From: Balneolaceae bacterium
GTDB taxonomy: Bacteria; Bacteroidota; Rhodothermia; Balneolales; Balneolaceae
Assembly: GCA_007693395.1 (NCBI GenBank)
Contig: REDS01000119.1
Coordinates: 40,104-104,103, forward strand
DNA length: 64,000 bases
Direction of reading: 5' to 3'
Part shown: in pieces, positions 10,490 through 20,241 of the stretch
How positions within the stretch are numbered: the first letter of the stretch is position 1
Layout of the letters: each line of letters opens with the position of its first letter
Notes under the pieces: model-generated
The model's input: only the letters and a program-made list of their open reading frames with translations
Told to the model about the DNA's origin: nothing
The model's database searches: none
Program-made: the position numbers and the translations under genes

Positions 10490-11434
10490 TTGAAACATAT
10501 AGCAGTTCTTACAAGTGGCGGAGACTCTCCCGGGATGAATGCCGCAATCAGGGCGGTGATCCGATCGGCTGAGCATTTTGAATTACAAATAGTTGGTGTA
10601 AGATTTGGCTTTAGGGGATTAATTAAGGGTGATTTTGTTCCATTTACTTCTTCTGATGCATCGGGAATAATACAGCGGGGAGGCACCATTTTGAAATCGG
10701 CCCGCTCCGATGAATTTATGACTAAAGAGGGGCGGCAGAAAGCAGCAAATCAGCTTAAAGACAAAAAAATTGAAGCACTTGTTGTAATCGGAGGAGACGG
10801 AACATTTCGAGGTGCAACTGTGCTTGCCAAAGAGCACGGAATTAAAGTTGTTGGAATACCCGGAACCATCGATAATGATCTGATTGGTAGCGATGAAACC
10901 ATCGGGTACGACACGGCACTGAATACGGCTATGGAAGCGATCGATAAAATCCGCGATACGGCGGACGCACATGAGCGCCTTTTTTTGATTGAAGTGATGG
11001 GGCGCCATGCAGGTTTTGTAGCTCTGGAAACGGGGCTTGCAAGTGGAGCAGAACTAATCATACTGCCCGAATATAATCGGGATATTGATGAGATAAAATC
11101 TTCACTAAAAGAGATTCTGAAAGTACACAGCCGCAGTACTCTGGTAATTGTAGCGGAAGGTGAGCAGACAGGAGGAGCAGTAAAATTAGGAGAACAACTT
11201 GAACCCGAATTTAAGCAATATGACATGCGCGTTGCAATTTTAGGGCATATTCAGCGCGGTGGGGCACCCACTGCACGTGATCGTGTTCTCGCGAGCAGGT
11301 TGGGTTATGAGGCTGTAAACGCACTGCAAAATGGGTTGAGTGGTGTAATGGTGGGAGTAATTAACAATGTAGTAAAAATCACTCCGCTTGAAGAAACATT
11401 TGGAAAAAAAAAAAATAGATTTCGATCTTGTTGA
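10490..11434 (+). CDS. pfkA: ATP-dependent 6-phosphofructokinase; last ~8 codons appear frameshifted at an A12 tract
   Basis: Likely TTG start at 10490 (MKHIAVLTSGGDSPGMNAAIRAVIR); GGDGTFRGA, PGTIDNDL, GHIQRGG. The track start at 10394 is an upstream GTG. Reading with one A fewer at 11404-11415 gives ...KKKIDFDLVELSKVLR* ending at 11456. Confidence 0.93.
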   Translation: MKHIAVLTSGGDSPGMNAAIRAVIRSAEHFELQIVGVRFGFRGLIKGDFVPFTSSDASGIIQRGGTILKSARSDEFMTKEGRQKAANQLKDKKIEALVVIGGDGTFRGATVLAKEHGIKVVGIPGTIDNDLIGSDETIGYDTALNTAMEAIDKIRDTADAHERLFLIEVMGRHAGFVALETGLASGAELIILPEYNRDIDEIKSSLKEILKVHSRSTLVIVAEGEQTGGAVKLGEQLEPEFKQYDMRVAILGHIQRGGAPTARDRVLASRLGYEAVNALQNGLSGVMVGVINNVVKITPLEETFGKKKNRFRSC

Positions 11435-11459
11435 ACTGTCAAAAGTATTACGATAAAAA

Positions 11460-12749
11460 ATGATAAAAACAGACATAAGCAGTGCAAAGAAGTTTCTTGA
11501 CGAAGCTGAATTAAATGTTGCAAGGAAGAAAGCGGCAGAAGCTTTCAAAATAGTAAAAGAGAAAAGCGGCCCTGGCTGCGAGTGGTTAGGCTGGCGCCGC
11601 ATTCTGGATACTCCAAATGATGCTGAGCTGGAAGAGATCTCATCACTTGCGGCTAAAATACGCCGGGATGCAGACATATTTATTGTTGCCGGTATTGGTG
11701 GATCTTACACCGGAGCTATGGCACTCATTAAAGCACTCACTCCTCAGTTTGGGCAAAAAGGACCTGAAATTATCTATGCCGGGCACCACATGAGCGGGCG
11801 ATATCTTTCTGAATTGGTGAATTTTCTTGATCAACCAAAAGAAGATGGAAGTACAAAGCAGGTTTACCTGAATGTGATTTCAAAATCCGGAAGCACGCTC
11901 GAAACGGCACTGGCCTTCAGAACCCTGAGAAGCTGGATGCACAAAAAATATGATGATGCAAAGGATAGAATAATTGCAACAACAGGACCCGAAGGCGGGG
12001 TTTTGAATAATATCATCAAAGAAGAGGGGTACAAAAAATATATCATACCGGATGATGTTGGTGGGCGATTTTCTGTACTTACACCCGTTGGCCTCCTGCC
12101 GGTTTCTGTTGCAGGGATCGATATTCAAACTCTTTTTTATGGTGCTGTGTCAGAATTTGAGGAAAACGAAACGGATGCATCAGAAGTGATTGAATATGCT
12201 GCTGCGCGTTACCTTTTCCACGAAAACGATTACGCAATAGATGTAATTGGTTCATTTGAACCCGAACTTCTTGGATTTACTGCATGGATTCAGCAGCTGA
12301 TCGGAGAGAGTGAAGGGAAAGAAGGGAAAGGATTATTCCCAGCGTTAGCCGGCTACTCTACCGATTTGCACAGTGTAGGTCAATTAGTTCAGGAAGGACG
12401 AAGAAACATTGTGGAAACACTTCTTGTAGTAGATAAATCTTTTTCAGACTTAAAGGTTACAAGCGAAAGCTCGGGAGATGTGGATGGGCTGGATTATCTA
12501 TCTGGAAAACCATTTCATGAAATTAACCGCAGCGCTCTTGATGGTACTGTGCAGGCTCATACAGAAGGTGGCGTTCCTGTAATAAAAATTCGTCTCGAAA
12601 TGCTGAATACCCAACAGCTGGGACGGTTGATCTATTTTTATGAACTCTTTACAGCTGTTTATGTTTACATGCTGGGTGTAAACCCGTTTAATCAGCCGGG
12701 AGTTGAAGATTATAAAAAAGCCATGTATACACTTTTAGGAAAAGCTTAA
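11460..12749 (+). CDS. pgi: Glucose-6-phosphate isomerase
   Basis: 429 aa; VAGIGGSYTGAMA, SKSGSTLETALAFR, GGRFSVLTPVGLLP, bacterial PGI. Confidence 0.94.
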   Translation: MIKTDISSAKKFLDEAELNVARKKAAEAFKIVKEKSGPGCEWLGWRRILDTPNDAELEEISSLAAKIRRDADIFIVAGIGGSYTGAMALIKALTPQFGQKGPEIIYAGHHMSGRYLSELVNFLDQPKEDGSTKQVYLNVISKSGSTLETALAFRTLRSWMHKKYDDAKDRIIATTGPEGGVLNNIIKEEGYKKYIIPDDVGGRFSVLTPVGLLPVSVAGIDIQTLFYGAVSEFEENETDASEVIEYAAARYLFHENDYAIDVIGSFEPELLGFTAWIQQLIGESEGKEGKGLFPALAGYSTDLHSVGQLVQEGRRNIVETLLVVDKSFSDLKVTSESSGDVDGLDYLSGKPFHEINRSALDGTVQAHTEGGVPVIKIRLEMLNTQQLGRLIYFYELFTAVYVYMLGVNPFNQPGVEDYKKAMYTLLGKA

Positions 12750-13381
12750 TGCCGGATTCAAATAAAAAATATATTGCGATTGCCGGTAACATTGGCGCAG
12801 GAAAATCCAGCCTCACATCTTTACTCGGAAAAAACTTTGGGTGGGAAACCTATTACGAATCGGTAGATGATAATCCGTACCTCTCCGACTTTTATGATGA
12901 CATGAGGCGATGGAGTTTTAATCTTCAGATCTATTTTTTATCGAGCAGGTTTCAGCATCAAAAAACGTTGATGGGTGCCCAAAAAAGCCTAATTCAGGAC
13001 AGAACCATTTATGAAGATGTGGAAATATTTGCGAAAAACCTCCATGAAATGGGCCTGATGAGCGACAGAGACTATAAAAATTACTGTGCTCTTTTTGCCG
13101 AGATGGTATCGTACTTAAAACCACCGGATCTGCTTATTTATCTCCGGGCTGAAGTTCCTACTCTCGTAAGGCAGATTCAGCAGCGTGGCAGGGAATATGA
13201 GAATACTATCCGAATAGAATATCTCGAAAGACTGAACCGGCTTTATGAAGACTGGATTGACAGATACAACCAGGAAAAACTGATTATAGACACAGATAAT
13301 CTCGATTTTGTTAACAACGAAGAAGATCTTGGTAAAGTAATTACATTAGTAGAGCAAAGATTGTTTGGGCTGTTTAATTAA
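12749..13381 (+). CDS. Deoxynucleoside kinase
   Basis: 210 aa; IAGNIGAGKSSL P-loop, QDRTIYEDVEIFA; TAATG coupling with pgi. Confidence 0.9.
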   Translation: MPDSNKKYIAIAGNIGAGKSSLTSLLGKNFGWETYYESVDDNPYLSDFYDDMRRWSFNLQIYFLSSRFQHQKTLMGAQKSLIQDRTIYEDVEIFAKNLHEMGLMSDRDYKNYCALFAEMVSYLKPPDLLIYLRAEVPTLVRQIQQRGREYENTIRIEYLERLNRLYEDWIDRYNQEKLIIDTDNLDFVNNEEDLGKVITLVEQRLFGLFN

Positions 13382-13413
13382 ATTGCATTAAAAAAGAGTT
13401 ATTTCTATTTTTC

Positions 13414-13935
13414 ATGGCTATTGTGGAAACAGCTAAATTGACTTTTAACGTAAAAGATCTGCCCGATGGCAGAAGCAGCAGAACGGTTCAGTTAGAACCC
13501 GGAGAGATTGAACTCGACGATACTGCAACTTTTGATGGCGGCTCTGTATATGTGGATTTTTACAAAACAGAGCATTTTGTTGAAGTTAAATTCAATATTG
13601 CTGCAATTGCAGAACTGATTTGCGACAGATCTTTACAATCATTTAAAAAGGATTTAACAGGATCATATTACATTTATTTCGATCCAGGTGATGTTGAAGA
13701 GTCAGAAACGGCAAAAGGATCTGTAAAACAGATATCCCGGGTAGATTTATCAATGGATATCAGCAAAGAAGTTCGCGATACAATGATGCTTGACATTCCA
13801 ATAAAGAAAATTCATCCGGATTTCTTAGATTCTGAAGGAAATCCTGTTGATTTTGAGATTCAATCATTTGGGAGTCAGGACAATAAAAAAAATGATATTG
13901 ACCCAAGATGGGCAGCTTTAAAAAAACTGAAGTAA
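13414..13935 (+). CDS. DUF177 (YceD-like) family protein
   Basis: 173 aa; composition and position directly upstream of rpmF. Confidence 0.8.
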   Translation: MAIVETAKLTFNVKDLPDGRSSRTVQLEPGEIELDDTATFDGGSVYVDFYKTEHFVEVKFNIAAIAELICDRSLQSFKKDLTGSYYIYFDPGDVEESETAKGSVKQISRVDLSMDISKEVRDTMMLDIPIKKIHPDFLDSEGNPVDFEIQSFGSQDNKKNDIDPRWAALKKLK

Positions 13936-13954
13936 CTTATTAAATTGCAATTAA

Positions 13955-14137
13955 ATGGCACATCCTAAACGAAAAACATCGAAAGCCCGCAGAAATAAAA
14001 GGCGTTCTCATCACGCAATCAGTGAAATACCGCTGGCTGAGTGTAAAAATTGTGGTGCAATGCACCGATACCACCATGTTTGCATGGAGTGTGGATACTA
14101 CAGAGGTCGTCAGGTTATAGATATTTCTAAATCCTAA
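13955..14137 (+). CDS. rpmF: 50S ribosomal protein L32
   Basis: 60 aa; MAHPKRKTSKARRNKRRSHHA ... CKNCGAMHRYHHVCMECGYYRGRQV. Confidence 0.96.
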   Translation: MAHPKRKTSKARRNKRRSHHAISEIPLAECKNCGAMHRYHHVCMECGYYRGRQVIDISKS

Positions 14138-14149
14138 ATTACCGTATAA

Positions 14150-15136
14150 ATGTTAATTGCTGTTGATGCAGTAGGCGGAGACCATTATCCTGAACGTCCG
14201 GTTCAGGGGGCTATTGAAGCCACCAAAGAGGACAAAGATCTTCGGATTCTTCTTTTGGGGCCGGAAGAGCTCATAAAAAAAGAACTCTCCGGCAAAGATT
14301 ACGATACCAGCAGGATTCATATACACCATGCACCTGAGATTATTGGCATGGATGAATCGCCTGCATCTGCCGTAAAAACAAAACAGCAATCTTCCATAAC
14401 TCTTGGTATTTCAGCCCATAAGCAAGGTAAATGCGATGCATTTGTAAGCGCAGGCAATACTGGGGCGTTGCTCGCCGCTTCAACCTTCATTCTTGGTAAA
14501 CTTGAAGGAGTAATCAGGCCAACCATCGCTGTAACATATCCCACTATTAAAGGTGTGAGCCTTCTCGCAGATGCCGGTGCAAATCTTGAATTGAAGCCTG
14601 AAATGTATCTTCAAGTAGCCAAAATGTGCGAAATTTTTGCCCGGGATATCATGGGGATTGAGAAACCTACGGTAGGGCTGATCAATATTGGTGAAGAGGC
14701 TGAGAAGGGACTTGAACTCCACAAAGAAGTACACAAAAAGTTAGCAGGGCTGCCGAACTTTGCTGGAAATATCGAAGGAAAAGATATTCTGTTTGGTAAA
14801 GGTGATATCTATTTGACCGATGGTTTTACAGGCAATGTTATCCTAAAGTTTGGCGAATCCATGCCTGATGTTCTTAAATACCTGCTCAAGAAAACGATGA
14901 CAGAAGATAATTTGAGTGACGAGCAACAAAAGCTTGTATTCAGTGTAATTGCCAAAACTATGGATACATTTAATTACGAACGCGTTGGCGGACTGCCATT
15001 TCTTGGGGTTAATGGCGTTAGCCTTGTGGGGCATGGAGGCAGTTCAGTTACAGCGATAAAAAATATGATACACAATGCCGTAAATTGCATTGATTCTGAG
15101 ATCAATAAAAAGATTGTCTCTTCTTTAAATAACTAA
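14150..15136 (+). CDS. plsX: Phosphate acyltransferase PlsX
   Basis: 328 aa; IAVDAVGGDHYPERPVQGA, FVSAGNTGALLAAS. Confidence 0.95.
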   Translation: MLIAVDAVGGDHYPERPVQGAIEATKEDKDLRILLLGPEELIKKELSGKDYDTSRIHIHHAPEIIGMDESPASAVKTKQQSSITLGISAHKQGKCDAFVSAGNTGALLAASTFILGKLEGVIRPTIAVTYPTIKGVSLLADAGANLELKPEMYLQVAKMCEIFARDIMGIEKPTVGLINIGEEAEKGLELHKEVHKKLAGLPNFAGNIEGKDILFGKGDIYLTDGFTGNVILKFGESMPDVLKYLLKKTMTEDNLSDEQQKLVFSVIAKTMDTFNYERVGGLPFLGVNGVSLVGHGGSSVTAIKNMIHNAVNCIDSEINKKIVSSLNN

Positions 15137-15145
15137 CTAATATTT

Positions 15146-16132
15146 ATGACCTCCAAAAGAGCAATTATTACCGGTGTGGGTCACTATCTGCCGGACTATG
15201 TGTTGACCAATAAAGAGCTCGAATCGTACGTGGAAACCAATGATGAATGGATTCGCACTCGTACAGGCATATCTGAGCGAAGAATCTTAAAAGATCCGGA
15301 CAAAGCCACCTCTTACATGGGTGAAAAGGCAGCAATTGAAGCGCTGGAAGATGCTGGAGTTGCTGCTGCTGATATCGATACAATTATAGTAGCTACTGTA
15401 ACGCCTGACTACATGTTTCCTGCTACCGCTGCACTTGTACAGAAAAAAATTGGTGCAGATAATGCGTACGCGTTCGATCTTTCTGCAGCCTGTTCAGGAT
15501 TCTTGTATGCACTCTCTACCGGTGGGATGATGATTGAATCGGGACGCGCTAAAAAAGTTCTTGTTATCGGTACCGATAAGATGAGTTCAATTATAGATTT
15601 CACGGACAGAACCACTTGTATTCTTTTTGGCGATGCTGCCGGTGCGGTTGTTCTCGAAGCGGGTGAAGAGGGCGGAATTATCGATTTTGTACATCACACG
15701 GAAGGCGATGAGCAGTGTATGCTCTATCAGCCGGCGGGCGGAAGCATGAATCCCGCATCGGAAGAGACTATCAAAAATAAAGGGCATTTCATCAGGCAGG
15801 ACGGCAAATCGGTATTTAAAAAAGCCACAGAAGGTATGGCAGATGTATCTCTTGAGATCATGGAGCGAAATAATTTAACCGGAGAAGATGTTGCGTGGCT
15901 GGTGCCGCATCAGGCTAACTTGCGAATAATTGATGCCACTGCCAGAAGAATGGGATTAGACAAAGAGAAGGTGATGATTAATATCGGGAAATATGGTAAT
16001 ACTACTGCGGCAACCATACCCCTCTGTCTATACGACTGGAAAGATCAGCTAAAGAAAGGTGATAATATTATTTTATCAGCTTTTGGCGGCGGATTAACCT
16101 GGGGCGCTATTTACCTGAAGTGGAGCAGATAA
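15146..16132 (+). CDS. fabH: Beta-ketoacyl-ACP synthase III
   Basis: 328 aa; ETNDEWIRTRTGISERR, AFDLSAACSGFLYAL, VPHQANLRI. Confidence 0.96.
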   Translation: MTSKRAIITGVGHYLPDYVLTNKELESYVETNDEWIRTRTGISERRILKDPDKATSYMGEKAAIEALEDAGVAAADIDTIIVATVTPDYMFPATAALVQKKIGADNAYAFDLSAACSGFLYALSTGGMMIESGRAKKVLVIGTDKMSSIIDFTDRTTCILFGDAAGAVVLEAGEEGGIIDFVHHTEGDEQCMLYQPAGGSMNPASEETIKNKGHFIRQDGKSVFKKATEGMADVSLEIMERNNLTGEDVAWLVPHQANLRIIDATARRMGLDKEKVMINIGKYGNTTAATIPLCLYDWKDQLKKGDNIILSAFGGGLTWGAIYLKWSR

Positions 16133-16133
16133 A

Positions 16134-17018
16134 ATGAAAGCATATATTTTTCCGGGACAAGGATCTCAAAAAATTGGCATGGGTAAAGGCCACTTTGAAT
16201 CTAACGAAAATTTCAAAAATCTACTGAACAGAGCTGATGAAATTATGGGCATATCTCTCAGTAGAATTATGTTTGAGGGGCCATCAGAAGAGTTAACTCA
16301 AACAAAGCACACTCAACCTGCAATATTTGTGCATTCAGTTGCGCTTTTCCAAACACTGGGTCAAACACCTGATATGGTAGCGGGACACAGTCTCGGTGAA
16401 TTTTCAGCTCTTGCAGCTGCAGGTGTTTTAGATTTTGAAACCGCCTTCGAATTAGTTGTATTACGTGGTAAACTGATGCAGGAAGCAGGTACAATCTATC
16501 CGGGAACCATGGCTGCAATCATTGGGATGGAGAATGAGCTTGTAGAAAAAATTTGTAAAGAAGCCACTGAAGCCATTCAAAAACCGGTAGTACCGGCCAA
16601 CTACAATTCACCGGGTCAGGTTGTTATCTCCGGTGATGTGGATAGTGTGAAAAAAGCAGCAGATTTAGCAAAAGAGAACGGATGTCGGTTGGCGAAATTA
16701 TTGCCAGTTAGTGGTGCGTTTCATTCACCATTGATGCAGCCTGCTTATGAAGCATTAAAAGAAAAACTAAACGAAATTACCTTTAAATCACCAGTTTGTC
16801 CGGTCTATAGTAATGTAACTGCAGTTGCTACATCGGAATCTGACCTCATCAAAAATAATTTACTTCAACAGTTAGTAAACCCGGTTAAGTGGACACAAAC
16901 CATACAAAATATGGTGAAAGACGGTGCTACAGATTTTGTGGAAGTAGGTCCGGGAAGTGTTTTGCAAGGCCTTGTTAAAAGAACAGTTAACGATGTAACC
17001 ATCGAAGGATACGAGTAA
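16134..17018 (+). CDS. fabD: Malonyl-CoA:ACP transacylase
   Basis: 294 aa; FPGQGSQKIGMGK, VAGHSLGEFSALAAAGVL. Confidence 0.95.
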   Translation: MKAYIFPGQGSQKIGMGKGHFESNENFKNLLNRADEIMGISLSRIMFEGPSEELTQTKHTQPAIFVHSVALFQTLGQTPDMVAGHSLGEFSALAAAGVLDFETAFELVVLRGKLMQEAGTIYPGTMAAIIGMENELVEKICKEATEAIQKPVVPANYNSPGQVVISGDVDSVKKAADLAKENGCRLAKLLPVSGAFHSPLMQPAYEALKEKLNEITFKSPVCPVYSNVTAVATSESDLIKNNLLQQLVNPVKWTQTIQNMVKDGATDFVEVGPGSVLQGLVKRTVNDVTIEGYE

Positions 17019-17023
17019 TAATT

Positions 17024-17767
17024 ATGGATTTAAAAGGAAAAAACTGCCTTGTTACCGGAGGTAGTCGGGGAATCGGGAAATCTATCGCTTTAACGCTGGC
17101 AAAGCTGGGTGCAAATGTTGCCATAACTTATGCTCGCTCGGTTGATGCCGCTAATGAAGTTAAGAAAGAGATTGAAGCTCTTGGAGTTAAAAGTATCTCA
17201 TTTCAGGCAGATGCTGTACAATTTGAACGTGCCGAAGAAGTAATTAACGAAATAGTAAGCTCATGGGGATCACTTGATGTGCTTGTAAATAATGCAGGTA
17301 TTACAAAAGACAATCTAATCCTAAGAATGGATGAAAAAGCCTGGGATGATGTGATCACCACAAACCTGAAGAGCATATTTAATTACAGCAAGGCTGCCAC
17401 TAAACCTATGATGCGAGCACGTGGAGGATCCGTAATAAACATCAGTTCAGTGGTAGGTATTTCAGGAAATGCCGGGCAGAGTAATTACTCTGCATCGAAA
17501 GCCGGAATCATCGGTTTTACCAAATCATATGCCAAGGAACTGGCAAGCAGAAATATCAGGGCGAATGTTGTTGCTCCCGGATATATTTTAACTGAAATGA
17601 CCGGAAACCTAAATAAAAAAGTGCTTGAATCCATCAAAAAGGAAACACCACTTGGCCGTGCAGGCGAACCCGAAGAGATATCAAACGTTGTTGCATTCCT
17701 TGCCTCAGATCTGAGTTCATACATAACCGGTGAGGTTATACGGGTTGACGGCGGAATGGCAATGTAG
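17024..17767 (+). CDS. fabG: 3-oxoacyl-ACP reductase
   Basis: 247 aa SDR; VTGGSRGIGKSIA, NNAGITKDNLILRM, YSASKAG. Confidence 0.95.
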   Translation: MDLKGKNCLVTGGSRGIGKSIALTLAKLGANVAITYARSVDAANEVKKEIEALGVKSISFQADAVQFERAEEVINEIVSSWGSLDVLVNNAGITKDNLILRMDEKAWDDVITTNLKSIFNYSKAATKPMMRARGGSVINISSVVGISGNAGQSNYSASKAGIIGFTKSYAKELASRNIRANVVAPGYILTEMTGNLNKKVLESIKKETPLGRAGEPEEISNVVAFLASDLSSYITGEVIRVDGGMAM

Positions 17768-17887
17768 CAAGCGCATTTGAATTGATAGCCAAGAGCGTGT
17801 TATTTTATGGCATTATGTTGTATTTTCATATGTCAGATTTACGAAACTAACTTTTATTAAACCAATAATTAAACAATAGGTCTAAAC

Positions 17888-18124
17888 ATGTCACAAGACG
17901 TAGAAGCAAAAATCAAATCAATCATTGTAGATAAACTGGGTGTAGATGAATCAGAAGTTGTAGCTGATGCAAACTTCACCAATGATCTTGGAGCAGACTC
18001 TCTTGATACTGTAGAATTGATCATGGAATTCGAAAAAGAGTTCGACCTCAGTATTCCTGATGAAGATGCTGAGAATATTGCCACTGTTGGTGATGCTGTA
18101 AAATATATTCAGGAGAAGTCTTAG
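17888..18124 (+). CDS. acpP: Acyl carrier protein
   Basis: 78 aa; [21 protein letters not shown]. Confidence 0.97.
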   Translation: MSQDVEAKIKSIIVDKLGVDESEVVADANFTNDLGADSLDTVELIMEFEKEFDLSIPDEDAENIATVGDAVKYIQEKS

Positions 18125-18142
18125 AATTTAGATTCTGTTTAT

Positions 18143-19387
18143 ATGGCTGAGAGAAGAGTCGTAATTACCGGTATTGGTGCACTTACGCCATTGGGAAAGA
18201 CCGCTCCTGATTTTTGGAACGGTCTTCTTTCCGGCACAAGTGGAGTGCGTCCGATTACTCATTTTGATGTAGAAGACCTCCCCACAAAGTTCGCCGGACA
18301 AATAGAAAATTATGACTCCAATGACTACTTCGAAAGAAAAGAAGCACGACGTCTGGATCCCGTTACCCAATATGCTCTTATTACAGCTGAAGAAGCAATA
18401 AGAGACAGTAAACTCGACCTTGATACAGTTGATAAAGATCGTGTTGCAGTAATTGTTGGAACAGGAATCGGTGGAATGAACACATTCTATGAACAGTCTG
18501 TCTCTCTGCACGAAAATGGATCACGCGGGGTGAATCCGTTTTTTATCCCAATGCTTATCCCAGATATACCTGCGGGCCACATCTCTATTAAATATGGATT
18601 CAGAGGTGCTAATTACTGCGCCGTTTCTGCGTGTGCAACCGGCTCTCACAATATTGGCCTTGCCTTCGATAACATTCGATACGGCCACTCCGATATTGCC
18701 GTTTGCGGTGGTACGGAGTCACCGGTTTGGAGAATCGGCATTGCCGGCTTCTCTTCAATGAGGGCACTCTCCCGAAGAAACGAAGATCCCCAAAAGGCCT
18801 CAAGACCGTTCGATAAAGACCGGGATGGCTTTGTATTGGGTGAAGGATCGGCGATGTTCATACTTGAGTCTTTAGAATCAGCCCTTGCAAGAGGTGCGCG
18901 AATTTATAGCGAAATAGTTGGATATGGTTTTTCTGCTGATGCATACCATATTACAGCACCTGATCCTGATGGCAACGGAGTTATCCTTGCGATGAACAAT
19001 GCTCTGAAAATGGCCGGGATTAAACCGGAAGATATTGAGCATATTAACATGCATGGAACTTCTACTCCTCTCGGAGATATTGCTGAGACTAATTCCATCA
19101 AAAAGGTATTCGGAAAGCATGCATACAATATCAATTTGAATTCAACTAAATCTATGACAGGGCATATGCTCGGTGCAGCAGGTGCAGCTGAGGCTATTGC
19201 AACTCTTCTTGCCATCTATCATAGTACAATCCCACCCACTATAAATCAGGAAACACCTGACCCTGAATGCGATCTCAACTACACTCCAAATAATCCAATT
19301 GAGAGAGATATTACATATGCAATGAATAATGCTTTCGGGTTTGGTGGGCACAATACCGCTCTTATTTTCAAGAAATACGAAAATTAA
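18143..19387 (+). CDS. fabF: Beta-ketoacyl-ACP synthase II
   Basis: 414 aa; RRVVITGIGALTPLG, VSACATGSHNIG, HGTSTPLGD, NAFGFGGHN. Confidence 0.96.
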   Translation: MAERRVVITGIGALTPLGKTAPDFWNGLLSGTSGVRPITHFDVEDLPTKFAGQIENYDSNDYFERKEARRLDPVTQYALITAEEAIRDSKLDLDTVDKDRVAVIVGTGIGGMNTFYEQSVSLHENGSRGVNPFFIPMLIPDIPAGHISIKYGFRGANYCAVSACATGSHNIGLAFDNIRYGHSDIAVCGGTESPVWRIGIAGFSSMRALSRRNEDPQKASRPFDKDRDGFVLGEGSAMFILESLESALARGARIYSEIVGYGFSADAYHITAPDPDGNGVILAMNNALKMAGIKPEDIEHINMHGTSTPLGDIAETNSIKKVFGKHAYNINLNSTKSMTGHMLGAAGAAEAIATLLAIYHSTIPPTINQETPDPECDLNYTPNNPIERDITYAMNNAFGFGGHNTALIFKKYEN

Positions 19388-19390
19388 AGG

Positions 19391-20155
19391 ATGATTGAAC
19401 GGTTCAAGAGATGGCTGCGAATTGAATCTGATTCAAAAAATACCCCTCATTCCATTCGTTTTAAACATCTTGGAGATAAACTTGGGATAATTATACTCCC
19501 TGAGCATAATAAGATTTTTGAACAAGCACTTCGCCACAGGTCAATTGTAGACAACGAAAAGTTCGATTCATTTGAAACGTATGAGCGTCTCGAATTTCTT
19601 GGAGATGCAGTTCTCGATTTGATTGTTACCGAAATTTTATTTGAAAAATTTCCGGCAGAGAATGAAGGGTTCCTCACAAAATTGCGTGCAAAGATAGTTC
19701 GCGGAGATACGCTTTACCAAATGGCCCAAAAGCTCGATTTAAATACTTATCTTGAAATTGGAGACCGTGCCGCAGGGCAAGGAATTGAGTATTCGAAAAG
19801 TGTGCTATCTGATGTATATGAATCACTAATAGCTGCAATTTACGTTACTGCCGGTTACGAAAAAGCATTTCAATTTGTACAAAACAATATTGAGACACTG
19901 CTCAACCTCGAAGAAGTTGTAAACCAAGTTGATAATTACAAGAGTGTGCTAATGGAATACTCTCAATCGCTAAAGCTAAAATTACCAAAATACAGTGTGG
20001 TATCAGAGCATGGCCCCGGGCATAATAAAACATTTCATGTAGCTGTATTTATTGAAAATGAAAAAATGGGAGAGGGATCCGGGAAAAGTAAAAAACAAGC
20101 TGAGCAACAGGCAGCGAAAGCCGCTCTTGAAAAAATTGAAGAAGCAGCCAGATAA
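19391..20155 (+). CDS. rnc: Ribonuclease III
   Basis: 254 aa; ERLEFLGDAVLDL, C-terminal dsRBD. Confidence 0.95.
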   Translation: MIERFKRWLRIESDSKNTPHSIRFKHLGDKLGIIILPEHNKIFEQALRHRSIVDNEKFDSFETYERLEFLGDAVLDLIVTEILFEKFPAENEGFLTKLRAKIVRGDTLYQMAQKLDLNTYLEIGDRAAGQGIEYSKSVLSDVYESLIAAIYVTAGYEKAFQFVQNNIETLLNLEEVVNQVDNYKSVLMEYSQSLKLKLPKYSVVSEHGPGHNKTFHVAVFIENEKMGEGSGKSKKQAEQQAAKAALEKIEEAAR

Positions 20156-20241
20156 GTGAATCAAAAGTTTACTTCTGCCTAAAATTTTTTATACTTCTGC
20201 TGCCGTTTTGCAAATCCAATTCGTAGTTATACAGTCTCTCA

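Noticed and set aside
13414-20155. DUF177-rpmF-plsX-fabHDG-acpP-fabF-rnc block as a novel cluster
   Set aside because: This is a widely conserved housekeeping gene order; nothing unusual was seen.
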